Source of the DNA: Fragilaria crotonensis
Lineage: Eukaryota; Bacillariophyta; Fragilariophyceae; Fragilariales; Fragilariaceae
NCBI GenBank assembly: GCA_022925895.1
Contig: JAKSYS010000451.1
Location: 1-51,635, forward strand
DNA: 51,635 bases
Direction of reading: 5' to 3'
How positions within the stretch are numbered: the first letter of the stretch is position 1; every line of letters starts with the position of its first letter. Under the pieces are notes generated by a model. That model saw nothing but the letters and a program-made list of their open reading frames with translations. It made no database searches and was not told the DNA's origin. This document shows positions 31,615 to 40,386 of this stretch, piece by piece. Both the position numbers and the translations under genes were made by a program.

Positions 31615-33063
31615 ATGTTGTCATCGCGATTGTCACTACTAGATCGAGATAAACGCAACGATATCGATGATTCCAGCGATGATGACGAACTTGATTTTGT
31701 CGTACATGTGCACAAACGTCGTCGATCTCGACCAGCAATTCTAGACAGTTGTGATGAAGATGAGGATGGAAGTAGCCATGACAATGACAATAAAGAGAAT
31801 CTTCCAGCCTTTCGGCAGTCAGTTCCCAATCACTCCCCTTCGTCAATCTACGTCACTTCTATCAACGACGCGCCCCAACAGCAAAAAGGAGAGACAGGAC
31901 AGTCGGTTCCCGCACGAACATTACTGCGATTGACCAAGATGAATAGTCAAACCAGTTGCAGGAGCAGTAGTGCGAAGAAAATGAAGTTGAGAAGAAACGC
32001 GAATACATTACACGAAAATGATAATGACCGAAACGACGAAGTCGAATCGAGATGGAACGAAGGCATCGACATAGCCACCTATTCAAACCCATCTTCGCAC
32101 CCAGCACTTCAAAATTCTACCAAAGAAAATTCGACGAATGGATCCAAGTCATTCAAGCAACCACAGCAAAACTCACCTGAAGTGGTGGATTTGTGCACTA
32201 GTGATGACGATGATAGCGAAGAAGTCCATGTAGGCACTCGAGTTCCAATCAAATCTCCACCATTCAATTACGCGTCACGAAACTTTTTCGGGCTAGCCCA
32301 ATCCGCGCATCTCATGTCTGCCACCTCACAGCCAGCGCAACAGCCGCCTTCTGACCATGTTCAATATGACGTCCTGGAAGACTCTGGTCGTAGGAACGAC
32401 ACAATTCATTTGACTACAGCCCATTTGTCTGTAGCACGGTATCCACCAAAGTCGTTGCCTCCGCCATCGATGAACGATTCCTACAAGTTAGACGCCTCGC
32501 GAAAACGCCAGCGCTTGCGACAGGCGAGTGATCCGTACAAGGTCGGCGGGATCGTCGCAAAAATGCCTTCTGAACAGCAAGAATTTCATCAAGTGGCCAG
32601 CAACCTTTGGTTCCGTCCCAAAGTCACCTTAGACGCTCCCGCACGATGGATGCCCGCACCATCACGTAATGACATTGCCGGTGGATCTGGGGTTGGAGCT
32701 GGAAACTTTGTTTTGGAACGGAACAATGAATTTTCTGCAGTCGCAGCCGATGCTCCTCTTGAAACGAAGAAGTCTAGACGCAAGGCCGCTCCGAAAACGA
32801 GCGAGACATCAAAGGTCGCAAAAACAAAGGCAGCTTCCAAGGCAAGCAAAGCAAATCGCAAGGTTGGCCCGAAGAAACCTGCCAAGGGCAAGAAACAAGG
32901 AGGCTGGCGTCGCAACACCAAATACCGCACCAAAGGAGCCGCAAGTCGCACGACGGCCGTGCCAAATCGCGATCCATGGGGAGATGGCTACCAACACCGC
33001 ACAGCAGTGCCGCGGTCGGATGCAGATCTGCAGCACGTTGGAGGGGCAACTATCTCCTTTTGA
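31615..33063 (+). CDS. Disordered, probably nuclear protein with SUMO-interaction-like motif
   Basis: 482 residues from ATG 31615; no family recognised. The N-terminus is acidic (DDSSDDDELDFVVHVHKRRR). Near residue 190, EVVDLCTSDDDDSEE has the hydrophobic core followed by acidic residues that defines a SUMO-interacting motif. Residues 380-440 are Lys/Ala/Ser-rich (KKSRRKAAPKTSE, KKPAKGKKQGGWRRN), like a DNA- or chromatin-binding tail. Most of the rest is Ser/Asn/Gln-rich and predicted disordered. It is convergent with the prolyl hydroxylase gene, 190 bp apart. A chromatin or DNA-repair role is inference only. Confidence 0.7.
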   Translation: MLSSRLSLLDRDKRNDIDDSSDDDELDFVVHVHKRRRSRPAILDSCDEDEDGSSHDNDNKENLPAFRQSVPNHSPSSIYVTSINDAPQQQKGETGQSVPARTLLRLTKMNSQTSCRSSSAKKMKLRRNANTLHENDNDRNDEVESRWNEGIDIATYSNPSSHPALQNSTKENSTNGSKSFKQPQQNSPEVVDLCTSDDDDSEEVHVGTRVPIKSPPFNYASRNFFGLAQSAHLMSATSQPAQQPPSDHVQYDVLEDSGRRNDTIHLTTAHLSVARYPPKSLPPPSMNDSYKLDASRKRQRLRQASDPYKVGGIVAKMPSEQQEFHQVASNLWFRPKVTLDAPARWMPAPSRNDIAGGSGVGAGNFVLERNNEFSAVAADAPLETKKSRRKAAPKTSETSKVAKTKAASKASKANRKVGPKKPAKGKKQGGWRRNTKYRTKGAASRTTAVPNRDPWGDGYQHRTAVPRSDADLQHVGGATISF

Positions 33064-33252
33064 TCCAGGATAAGAATGATGATACGCGCTTTCGACAATT
33101 AAACTAACAACATACTATATCGGTAGCTACTACAGAAATACTCCAGCACTTGATGCATTTTTGCAAACATCTCAACAAACTGGCTGGCAGCAAACAACAA
33201 CAAACCTTCAGCACTTGAAGGTTCGCTTGAATGATTATTTAACAAATCACGA

Positions 33253-34560
33253 TTAGAACCCAGGCGCTTGCGTCGCCGGCGGCATGGCAACTTGAAGTGG
33301 CTGCTGTTGTTGTTGTGGTTGTTGTTGTTGCTGACCAAATGGTACACCCAACGTGTGCGGCAACCTCTTGCTGGGCTGTCCGCAATACTCGCCTTGACGA
33401 ATCCACACTTGACTCACGTATTTGGTCTCAATCGCGGGGAGTGCTGCGTGCAATGCCATGCGATCCAAGAGCCCATCCACGGTGGCAGGGAAAAAGACCA
33501 CGGCCATGCCCTGGCGCGGTTGGACTTTGAGATTGATGGCAGGGAACAACGTCGCACCGCCCTGATCGACATTGTTGAGGTAGACCAGTACAGTAACTGT
33601 TCGCTGACCTCCATTGGCGGCAAATCGACGACCATCTTCGTTGGAAAGATCGAATGCATCAAAGTGCTGCAAGTACTGTTCGGACGGAAAATAGCGCCCC
33701 ACTTGGGGGAGTTCGCAGTGCTCCACCGGCTTGCCCGTGAGGAGCGACACCTTGCGAAGATAATCGGGCAGATCCTCGCGAGCGAGATAACAGGTGGAGG
33801 AAGTGCGCGACGGGGAAATCTCGCCCGATCCCTTGCCCACGACCGGGGCCGGGCCGAAGCAATCCGTCGCGGAATGAATCAAGAATTGGCACTCGAATGG
33901 TGTCAGGAAATTATCAACTGCAAACATTGGAGGATTCGAATTGAGGAGGCGCAAGCCAGGATAGAGTGGGTTGACACCGTTGTATACTGGAGGGAGCATG
34001 GGGCGGTCTTGAACCGTGAATATGGGCATTATGACTGGAAGAGAAGATGGACTGACCCGAACGGAGTACGGTGGTGGCTGAGTCACCGCGCCTTGACTGT
34101 CGCGGTTGGCTTGACCTTGAGCGGCATTGACAATCAAGGCTGGTTGGTATCCAGGTGTTCCATTGAGGGTCGTTGCGATAGCGTCCGCTTGAAGGTGTAT
34201 CGGTATGAGGTTATGTGTTTGGGTGGTCGTTGGATGCGATAGGAAACCTTGGAAAAGAGCTGCGCTGTACGGGTCGAGCGGCAACACGGAGCTATGCGAG
34301 GAGACCCACGACGGCAGAGGACCGGCAGCAGCCACATTTTGGATTGCACATTGTGACACTCAACCACTCCCACTTGCAGCATTATCATTTACGTTGACAT
34401 TCGAATTCGTATTCTCACTCGCGGTCGCAGACGCATTCAAAGCACCAACTCCTGGTACACCCGATCCCATCTCTTCTCGAGCTTGTTTCGCGTATCTAGG
34501 GTCGAAAACTACTGGAGGTTGAGGTTGCGGATATGCCACATCGATGTCCCCCACGACCAT
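33253..34560 (-). CDS. Prolyl 4-hydroxylase (2OG-Fe(II) oxygenase), in-frame TGA near the N-terminus
   Basis: The catalytic domain starts near 33940 (FAVDNFLTPFECQFLIHSA). Fe ligands are HFDAFD (HxD) and the His in ALHAALPAIETKYVSQVWIR, whose Lys should bind 2OG. GGATLFPAINLKVQP is the usual strand pair. The C-terminus is Gln/Pro-rich. The longest plausible start is ATG 34558-34560 (MVVGDIDVAYPQPQPP), in the same frame, but a TGA at 34360-34362 interrupts it. If translation starts after the TGA, the first ATG is the one in VIMPIFTV near 34030, leaving about 258 residues with the whole catalytic domain. A nonsense mutation, an unusually short intron or an assembly error could explain the stop. 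There is no signal peptide, unlike ER collagen-type enzymes. Confidence 0.85.
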
Positions 34561-34562
34561 CC

Positions 34563-35005
34563 GTCACATCAGACATCGTACCGTCAATCATCATTTCCTC
34601 CAACTACCGATGATCCCAGACTGAGGTGTGAGTTGATGATGGATCGTGGTGTGGACTGTGGACTGTGGACTGTTCTTGAGCCTTGAAGACTTGCCGTCTT
34701 CGTATACTTCCACTATTTTCAAGCATGCCAGACAGAAACGAAGGTCTTATGGCTGCGTGACTACGGTAGGGTCTACTTGTTTTTGTACTATGATATGCAT
34801 AGACGGTGTGAAAATTGTCCAGACTGCAGACTCCTGAAATCTGAAAGTGCTGTAGCCCATGTCTAATGTATGCATATCTGGAGGTGGTGCTCCCTCCCGC
34901 TTTACATAGGAGCTCCCCTCTACTAGTACTGGTAGTACGGTAGGGTACAATATTACCACAAACCACAAACTGTAAAAAAAGTGTGAAAACTCTTCATAGG
35001 GTCTG
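34563..35005. other. Intergenic, no gene seen
   Basis: About 440 bp upstream of the hydroxylase start. Contains a GTGGACTGTGGACTGTGG run near 34651-34668. Presumed promoter region of the hydroxylase gene. Confidence 0.4.
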
Positions 35006-35010
35006 TAGTC

Positions 35011-35850
35011 TGTAGCAGAGTCCTGCACTGGGTACCCATACCCAGTACCCACCCAGTACCACATAAAAATGGCTTTGAACCAATATTTTCACAAGAGTTT
35101 CAAATTACCAAATCTCGGCAGAAACACATATTTGTTTTACAAACAGTTCGTATCATAGATCCTTCATTACCCTGTCAACAGCAATGAAGAATGATCAAAG
35201 TAATGGAGCAACATCCGAATGAGCTGTCAATGATAAACAAGTCTGCGTTTTTGATATACTGGTTCAAAGTCGTGCATAAATATGTATTCATATATGGTTA
35301 ATATTCTTATATTCTGTTCTTGATTTATTTCACAAGAGTTCGGTAAATCGAAATGCATATTGGTACAGTGTTTTGAACGAGCCGTTTGTACCACACGAAC
35401 GCCAAGTGGATTTCTCCTCGCAGACGTATGAGAATATTCAGAACTGTAGCATATAAGGATTTGGAGGGCATCCTCGACGTGTGAAAAAGGGTCGTACAGC
35501 AATGTTTTGACGTCTCATCTACGGTGCGCGTATTTGAGAGAACTGAGCAATTATATTGCTTTTCTATGTGCAGAACATATCTCTATTTGTTCACTAAGGA
35601 GAGCTTTACAATAGATCACAGTGTGAAATTATGAAAATTGGAGTGTTTTTGTGTAGAGGTCCTTGAATTTCACACGAGATTGGTTCAAAGCCATTTTATT
35701 GGGTCGAAGCCATTTTTATGTGGTACCCACCCATACCCATGGATAATGGGTGGGTATGGGCACGCCCAACCAGTGGTGGGTGGGTATGGGTGGTCTGAGG
35801 TCGACTGCACAAAGCGTGGGTGGGTAAAGGGTGGTCCAACCTTCCCACAC
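35011..35850. repeat. TGGGTA-rich repeat element with inverted arms (copy A)
   Basis: The left arm, 35011-35090, holds CAGAGTCCTGCACTGGGTA, then ACCACATAAAAATGGCTT. The right arm, 35680-35735, carries the inverse of the latter (AAGCCATTTTTATGTGGT) and runs into a GTGGGTGGGTA-rich tract to about 35845. A related element lies at 50041-50230. The segment between the arms has no gene. Probably a non-autonomous element or a degenerate MITE; ends are not defined. Confidence 0.55.
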
Positions 35851-35859
35851 GAATCGACC

Positions 35860-36281
35860 AATGCACCACTCCAGTACTCCGAGGAGTATACTGTAGCTGT
35901 CAGGCCACGGTGAAGTTATACTTTAACCATACTGCAGATTTGTACTGCTGACAGTATGGGGTTTAATACTCCGACCTACAGGCAGTTAGTATGTGGTAGG
36001 GTTATTCTTCAACTCGCCGTATAAGTTAACCCCAAATACTACGTTTTTAGGTAGGGGAGTATTCAGTATTTTCAAGATCGTGCAGTTAGTTGAACCGCTA
36101 GTGCGACAGTGTACTGTTGCAATTCATTGCTAGTAGACCAGCCATTATATATTATATACAGCACTCATTGAACATGACACTGACCAACTAGTATGACACT
36201 TGTATTGTTGCTTGTTCATTATATAAGAAAATACAAAAGTAACGACTGCATTGCAATGATAAAGGGAGTTCACTCTTTATA
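35860..36281. other. Intergenic, no gene seen
   Basis: About 420 bp, AT-rich, with GTAC-type repeats at the left side and a TATATATTATATACAG run near 36148. No gene seen. Confidence 0.35.
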
Positions 36282-36877
36282 CTACATGTTGATCTCAAGG
36301 TCATCTTCATAGAACAGATCAAGGTCATCGGCAACTAGTTCCTCATACTGAGAAACTGCGTCAGCGCCACCAATGGCTGGTGTGAACCTAGTCCCTGTAG
36401 ACCTTCCCATCATCAGAAGGTGGGTTTTTGTATCACTGACAATATATGTTAACTATTTGTTAAGAAATAGTAATATGTTGCTTGAAGTCACGTATATGTT
36501 ATCACTATTTATATGTATTTAGTCATTCTATACTGCGACATTTCTCAGAGTCATATGCTGTGGCGAAATACATTTATATAAAACCAATGTGTGTTACCTA
36601 GTAGCATCTATGCGTATAACTTACCTTAACAGTTGCAAATGTAACAATGTTTCTCTAAACATTTTTACTTTATACTGAATACATGTGGTAAGAGTATCGC
36701 ATGTGGATCATTAAATTGTTTGTTCTGAACAGACTCTAGATATTCATACGCCATATACATTTAAGCCATGTTTTGACCATCCATTGTTTGGTATTGGTTT
36801 GCGAAATTTTCAATCTTTTGGTTTTGGGGAGACAGCATTTTATGAACCAACCATTTCTTGTCTCCTTCCAAATATAC
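36282..36877 (-). pseudogene. Unrecognised two-exon gene fragment (C-terminal part)
   Basis: The minus strand from 36877 reads coding-like (LEGDKKWLVHKMLSPQNQK, then MAYEYLESVQNKQFNDPHAI), with stops at about 36750 and 36665-36667. A good donor (GTAAG at 36624-36620) and acceptor (TTGTCAG, ending 36436) would join it to a last exon ending at TAG 36282-36284 (RFTPAIGGADAVSQYEELVA, acidic to the end). I do not recognise the family. Composition and splice signals suggest a real but decayed gene, cut off upstream where the Plavaka-like element begins. It could be a transposase tail or a host gene remnant. Confidence 0.4.
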
Positions 36878-36934
36878 GCTGTGGAACAAAATTGTGATAT
36901 TTTGTTAACTCCACACACACTCTCATCCAACAAG

Positions 36935-39900
36935 ATGGTAACACCTGATCATTGTACGGTTTGCAACAAGAGTTTCAAGAGACTTTTGCACCACCTTAAT
37001 CAGAGTTTGGCATGTAAATCTCATTACATGGCAAGTGACAAAGCAGCAACAACAGTGCCCTCCATTGTATCAAACATCGGCCACGTGAAAACCGGTAATT
37101 TGTTGCAAGGTGGTACTTCTCGCACTTTCCGTCCAAATTTGAGTTCTCCTTTGTCCGATGGATTGCTTCCAGTATTGGAGAGTGGGGAATTGCTGGAAAG
37201 GCCGACGATGAGCTGCGTGTTGAAGATGTCAACGAAGTCGATGACTACATTATGTTTGACGACGACGGTATTCCCGAGCAAGGCGATGCTGACGATCAAG
37301 ACATTTCAGAAACTGAATCGGAGGAAGGTCCTGATCTCAGCGTTTTGGATTTGTACTTAAAACTGTTCAAGCTGCGAGCAAACCCGCTCGGTCTTGCGCG
37401 TTTTCTCGGGAGGAAAGAGTCCAAATTGAGTTGTTGCAGCTTCTTAGGGATCTGAAGTGTCCTCTCAAAGCATTCACCCTAGTACTTAAGTGGGCTGCTA
37501 AATCAAACGGGAGCGGCCATTCATTCCGTGAGGGATTTCAACCAACTCGTGAGAAGGTGATCGCAAATTTATTTGAAAGGTACAACATGAAAGGATTAAT
37601 CCCGAAAGAGAAGAAATTGTACCTGCCTTATACACAGAGGACCGTCTCGTTGATATTCTTTGACGCCAGTGAAGTATTCGCATCGCTACTCTCATGTCCC
37701 ACGCTCAATCAAGATGGGAATTATTTCTTCGACAAAGCAAAGGATCCATTTGTTGCACCAGAAACATCATCCCACGTGGGTGACATCCATACAGGCCGTT
37801 GCTACAGAAAGACATACGACGCCCTGATTAAGAAGCCTGATGTCGACATGCTCCTCCCTGTATCATGGCAATGGACAAGACATACATCGACATGGCAGGC
37901 AGACTCAGATGGAGCCAATAACAATCTCTCATGGTCTTCTGAACCACTCAATACGTCGGCTCCCAATTGCCATGCGAATCCTCGGATACATCAATCACAG
38001 CACCCCGCCCATCTCCCTTCAGATTCCGAAATAGATGCCGAGTTCAATGCACCGCTGACTTGCCAAAGGGGACCGCCCGTGTTGAAGACCCGCTTCGGTG
38101 CCCCAAAGACGTAAGTTGGTCAACGTTAATCCTGAACGAGACACACATGCAGATCCAGTTCATCCTAGAGGAATCTGGTTTTTGAGATTACAGAATCATG
38201 GTTTCCGATGGGATCTTAGCTACAATGGAAAGATCCACCCCGTCGTGTTCCACCCGTATGTACCCTTCATCATTGGTGACACAGAGGGGCACGACCGTCT
38301 TTGTGGTCACTACACCGCCCGATTTTCACAGATACAACAGCTTTGTCGCATCTGCGAATGTCCCACATACTTGAGTGGTTATTCCAAGTCCAACTTTCGC
38401 CACCGTGTTCCAAAAAAAATCGACGCTCTTGTGAGTAAGGGCCACACCGTTGAGCTCCAGTTGCTGTCCCAGAACTATCTTAAGAATGGATTCGCTGAGG
38501 TTAGGTTTGGTCTCCACAATCAGCGCGGAATATTTGGAGCCTGCCCAGGCGAAATGCTCCATTTGATTTCCCTCGGTTGGTTTAAATATTGCCTGCAGGC
38601 CTTCTCAGCCCAAGCTGGTCCCAATTCAAACGCATTGAAACAATACGATGTGCTGCGCTAAGTTGGGCAGATCATTGTCCAGACAGAGCGATCGCGACAT
38701 CCCCGAACGAACTTCCCCAAGGGGTTTCATCAGGATCCAATCTGATGGGGCACGAGATGACAGGGTGTCTTTTAGTCACATTATTTGCACTGCACACCAC
38801 CTACTTCCGAGGCATCTTCGAGGTTGGGAAAAAGGTAGCTGTAGTAGGGGATGACCAGAGGTTTCGTTATGAAAACCACATTCAAGATTGGATAGGAGTT
38901 GTTACATCTCTCCTGGTGTGGCACCAATGGATGAAACAACCGATGATGTCAAAGAAGATGGTCAAGCGTTCGCACACCTGCTTGCAGTGGCTGATGCGTG
39001 TTGTCGCCGAAGTGGCGCCCTGTCCAGGAGCAATGGGAAACAATACGATCAAGACGCACTTGGTACTGCATCTGTGCGAAGACATCCTTGACCACGGTGT
39101 TCCCGACAACGTGAACAGCGCCTACGCTGAGTCAGCTCACATCCCACTCGCGAAGGCGACATCCCGAAACACACAGAAGCGAGCCATATCCTTCACAAAA
39201 CAAGCAGCCAATCGCTATACTGAAAATTTAGTCATTTCACTCGCTTCTACAGACGTAGAGAATGACGTCAAACGCAACGTCGACAGCAGTGCAGCTGACG
39301 TTGACACCCCGCTTTCCGATGGTAAGGGTGGTCGTCGTTTTTACCTTGCATGGGAGGAAGGCAATGAACGCGCCACGTTTCGCTGGACTCGCCCGCGCTC
39401 CGGAGACAACTTGGAGATGGCCCATCTTTCGCACCGAGTAACGGCCTTTCTGAGTCGACATTGCCTGCCCAAAATGCCAAAGGGGAGAGCTCCCATGCTT
39501 CACGTCCTTCAACGACGAGGACGGCAACAATTACCGCGCCCATCCTTGCTACGACGGCAAGGCATGGAACGATTACGCGATGATCGAGTGGGAAGGGTAC
39601 CCACAACCCGAACCGGTGTTCATCCACACGTTCGTTGACCTCCGCGGGCTTCCGAAAGGAGACTCCATTGACATCAACTCGAATGGACAGACAAAATTGA
39701 CAGCCGGGTTGTACGCCGTCGCCCACTCCTTCAATCCAGTTGACGAAGGTGACCTCAACACACCGAACACCCTCATAGGTCATTATACCCCACACATTTC
39801 CATTCCTTTAACGACAGACATCCAACCCTCTTCCTGGTGGATGTTGAGTCCATAAGGTCACCGGTACTAGGTATTCCGGATGTTCAATTTGGAGTAAAAC

Positions 39901-40319
39901 CTCCAATGAACGAGCGGCATTACCTGTTCCTGATCCGTCGCAAAGCAGAGTGGCCCCGTGCGTGGGATTCCCTCATAAACAGGTGTCACCATGACTTGGA
40001 GCACGACGTGGATGACGACACCTGGTTTGAGGAGGAGTATGAGAAAGACGAATTGATCAACCGCCTGCCAAGTGGTAGGGAAATTTACAGTGTCAAGACC
40101 CCAGAAGACTTTGCCGCGGAGGTAGCCGCGGAAAAAGCCGAAAAGGTTGCCGCCAAGAAGAAGAAGGAGCACGCCGCCGCAGAGAAAGCATCCGCGAAGG
40201 CAGCGAAGGCCGCCGAAAACCCAGGCAAGAATTCGAGTGCCCCAGCGTCCACCGCACAACGGTTGGCGGGGAACTTTAAACGCAAACGAGTGGCCCCAGC
40301 AAAGACGGGTAAGGGGTAG
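36935..40319 (+). pseudogene. Plavaka/CACTA-like transposase, frame-broken
   Basis: The ATG at 36935 starts with a C2H2-like finger (HCTVCNKSFKRLLHHLNQS). The coding signal then runs through five or more frame changes, near 37200, 37430, 38100, 38650-38720, 39560 and 39840. The core at 38200-38640 has FIIGDTEGHDRLCGHYTARF, then QLCRICECPTYLSGYSKSNF and GACPGEMLHLISLGWFKY, the pattern of Plavaka/TNP2-type transposases with a Cys pair and a catalytic Asp. The block LHLCEDILDHGVPDNVNSA with AESAHIPLAKATSRNTQKR is also characteristic. The C-terminus is Lys/Ala-rich. It ends 67 bp from the stop of the convergent 819-residue ORF. As given it cannot encode one protein; some shifts may be assembly errors. 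Confidence 0.85.
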
Positions 40320-40386
40320 CCAGTAGGCAGTCCCCCAAGTGTTGTCAGCTAGGAAGCTCACGCGGTACTAGTCGTGGAACCAGTAA

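Noticed and set aside
33268-34242. 324-codon plus-strand open frame
   Set aside because: Antisense to the prolyl 4-hydroxylase, whose catalytic motifs are clear.
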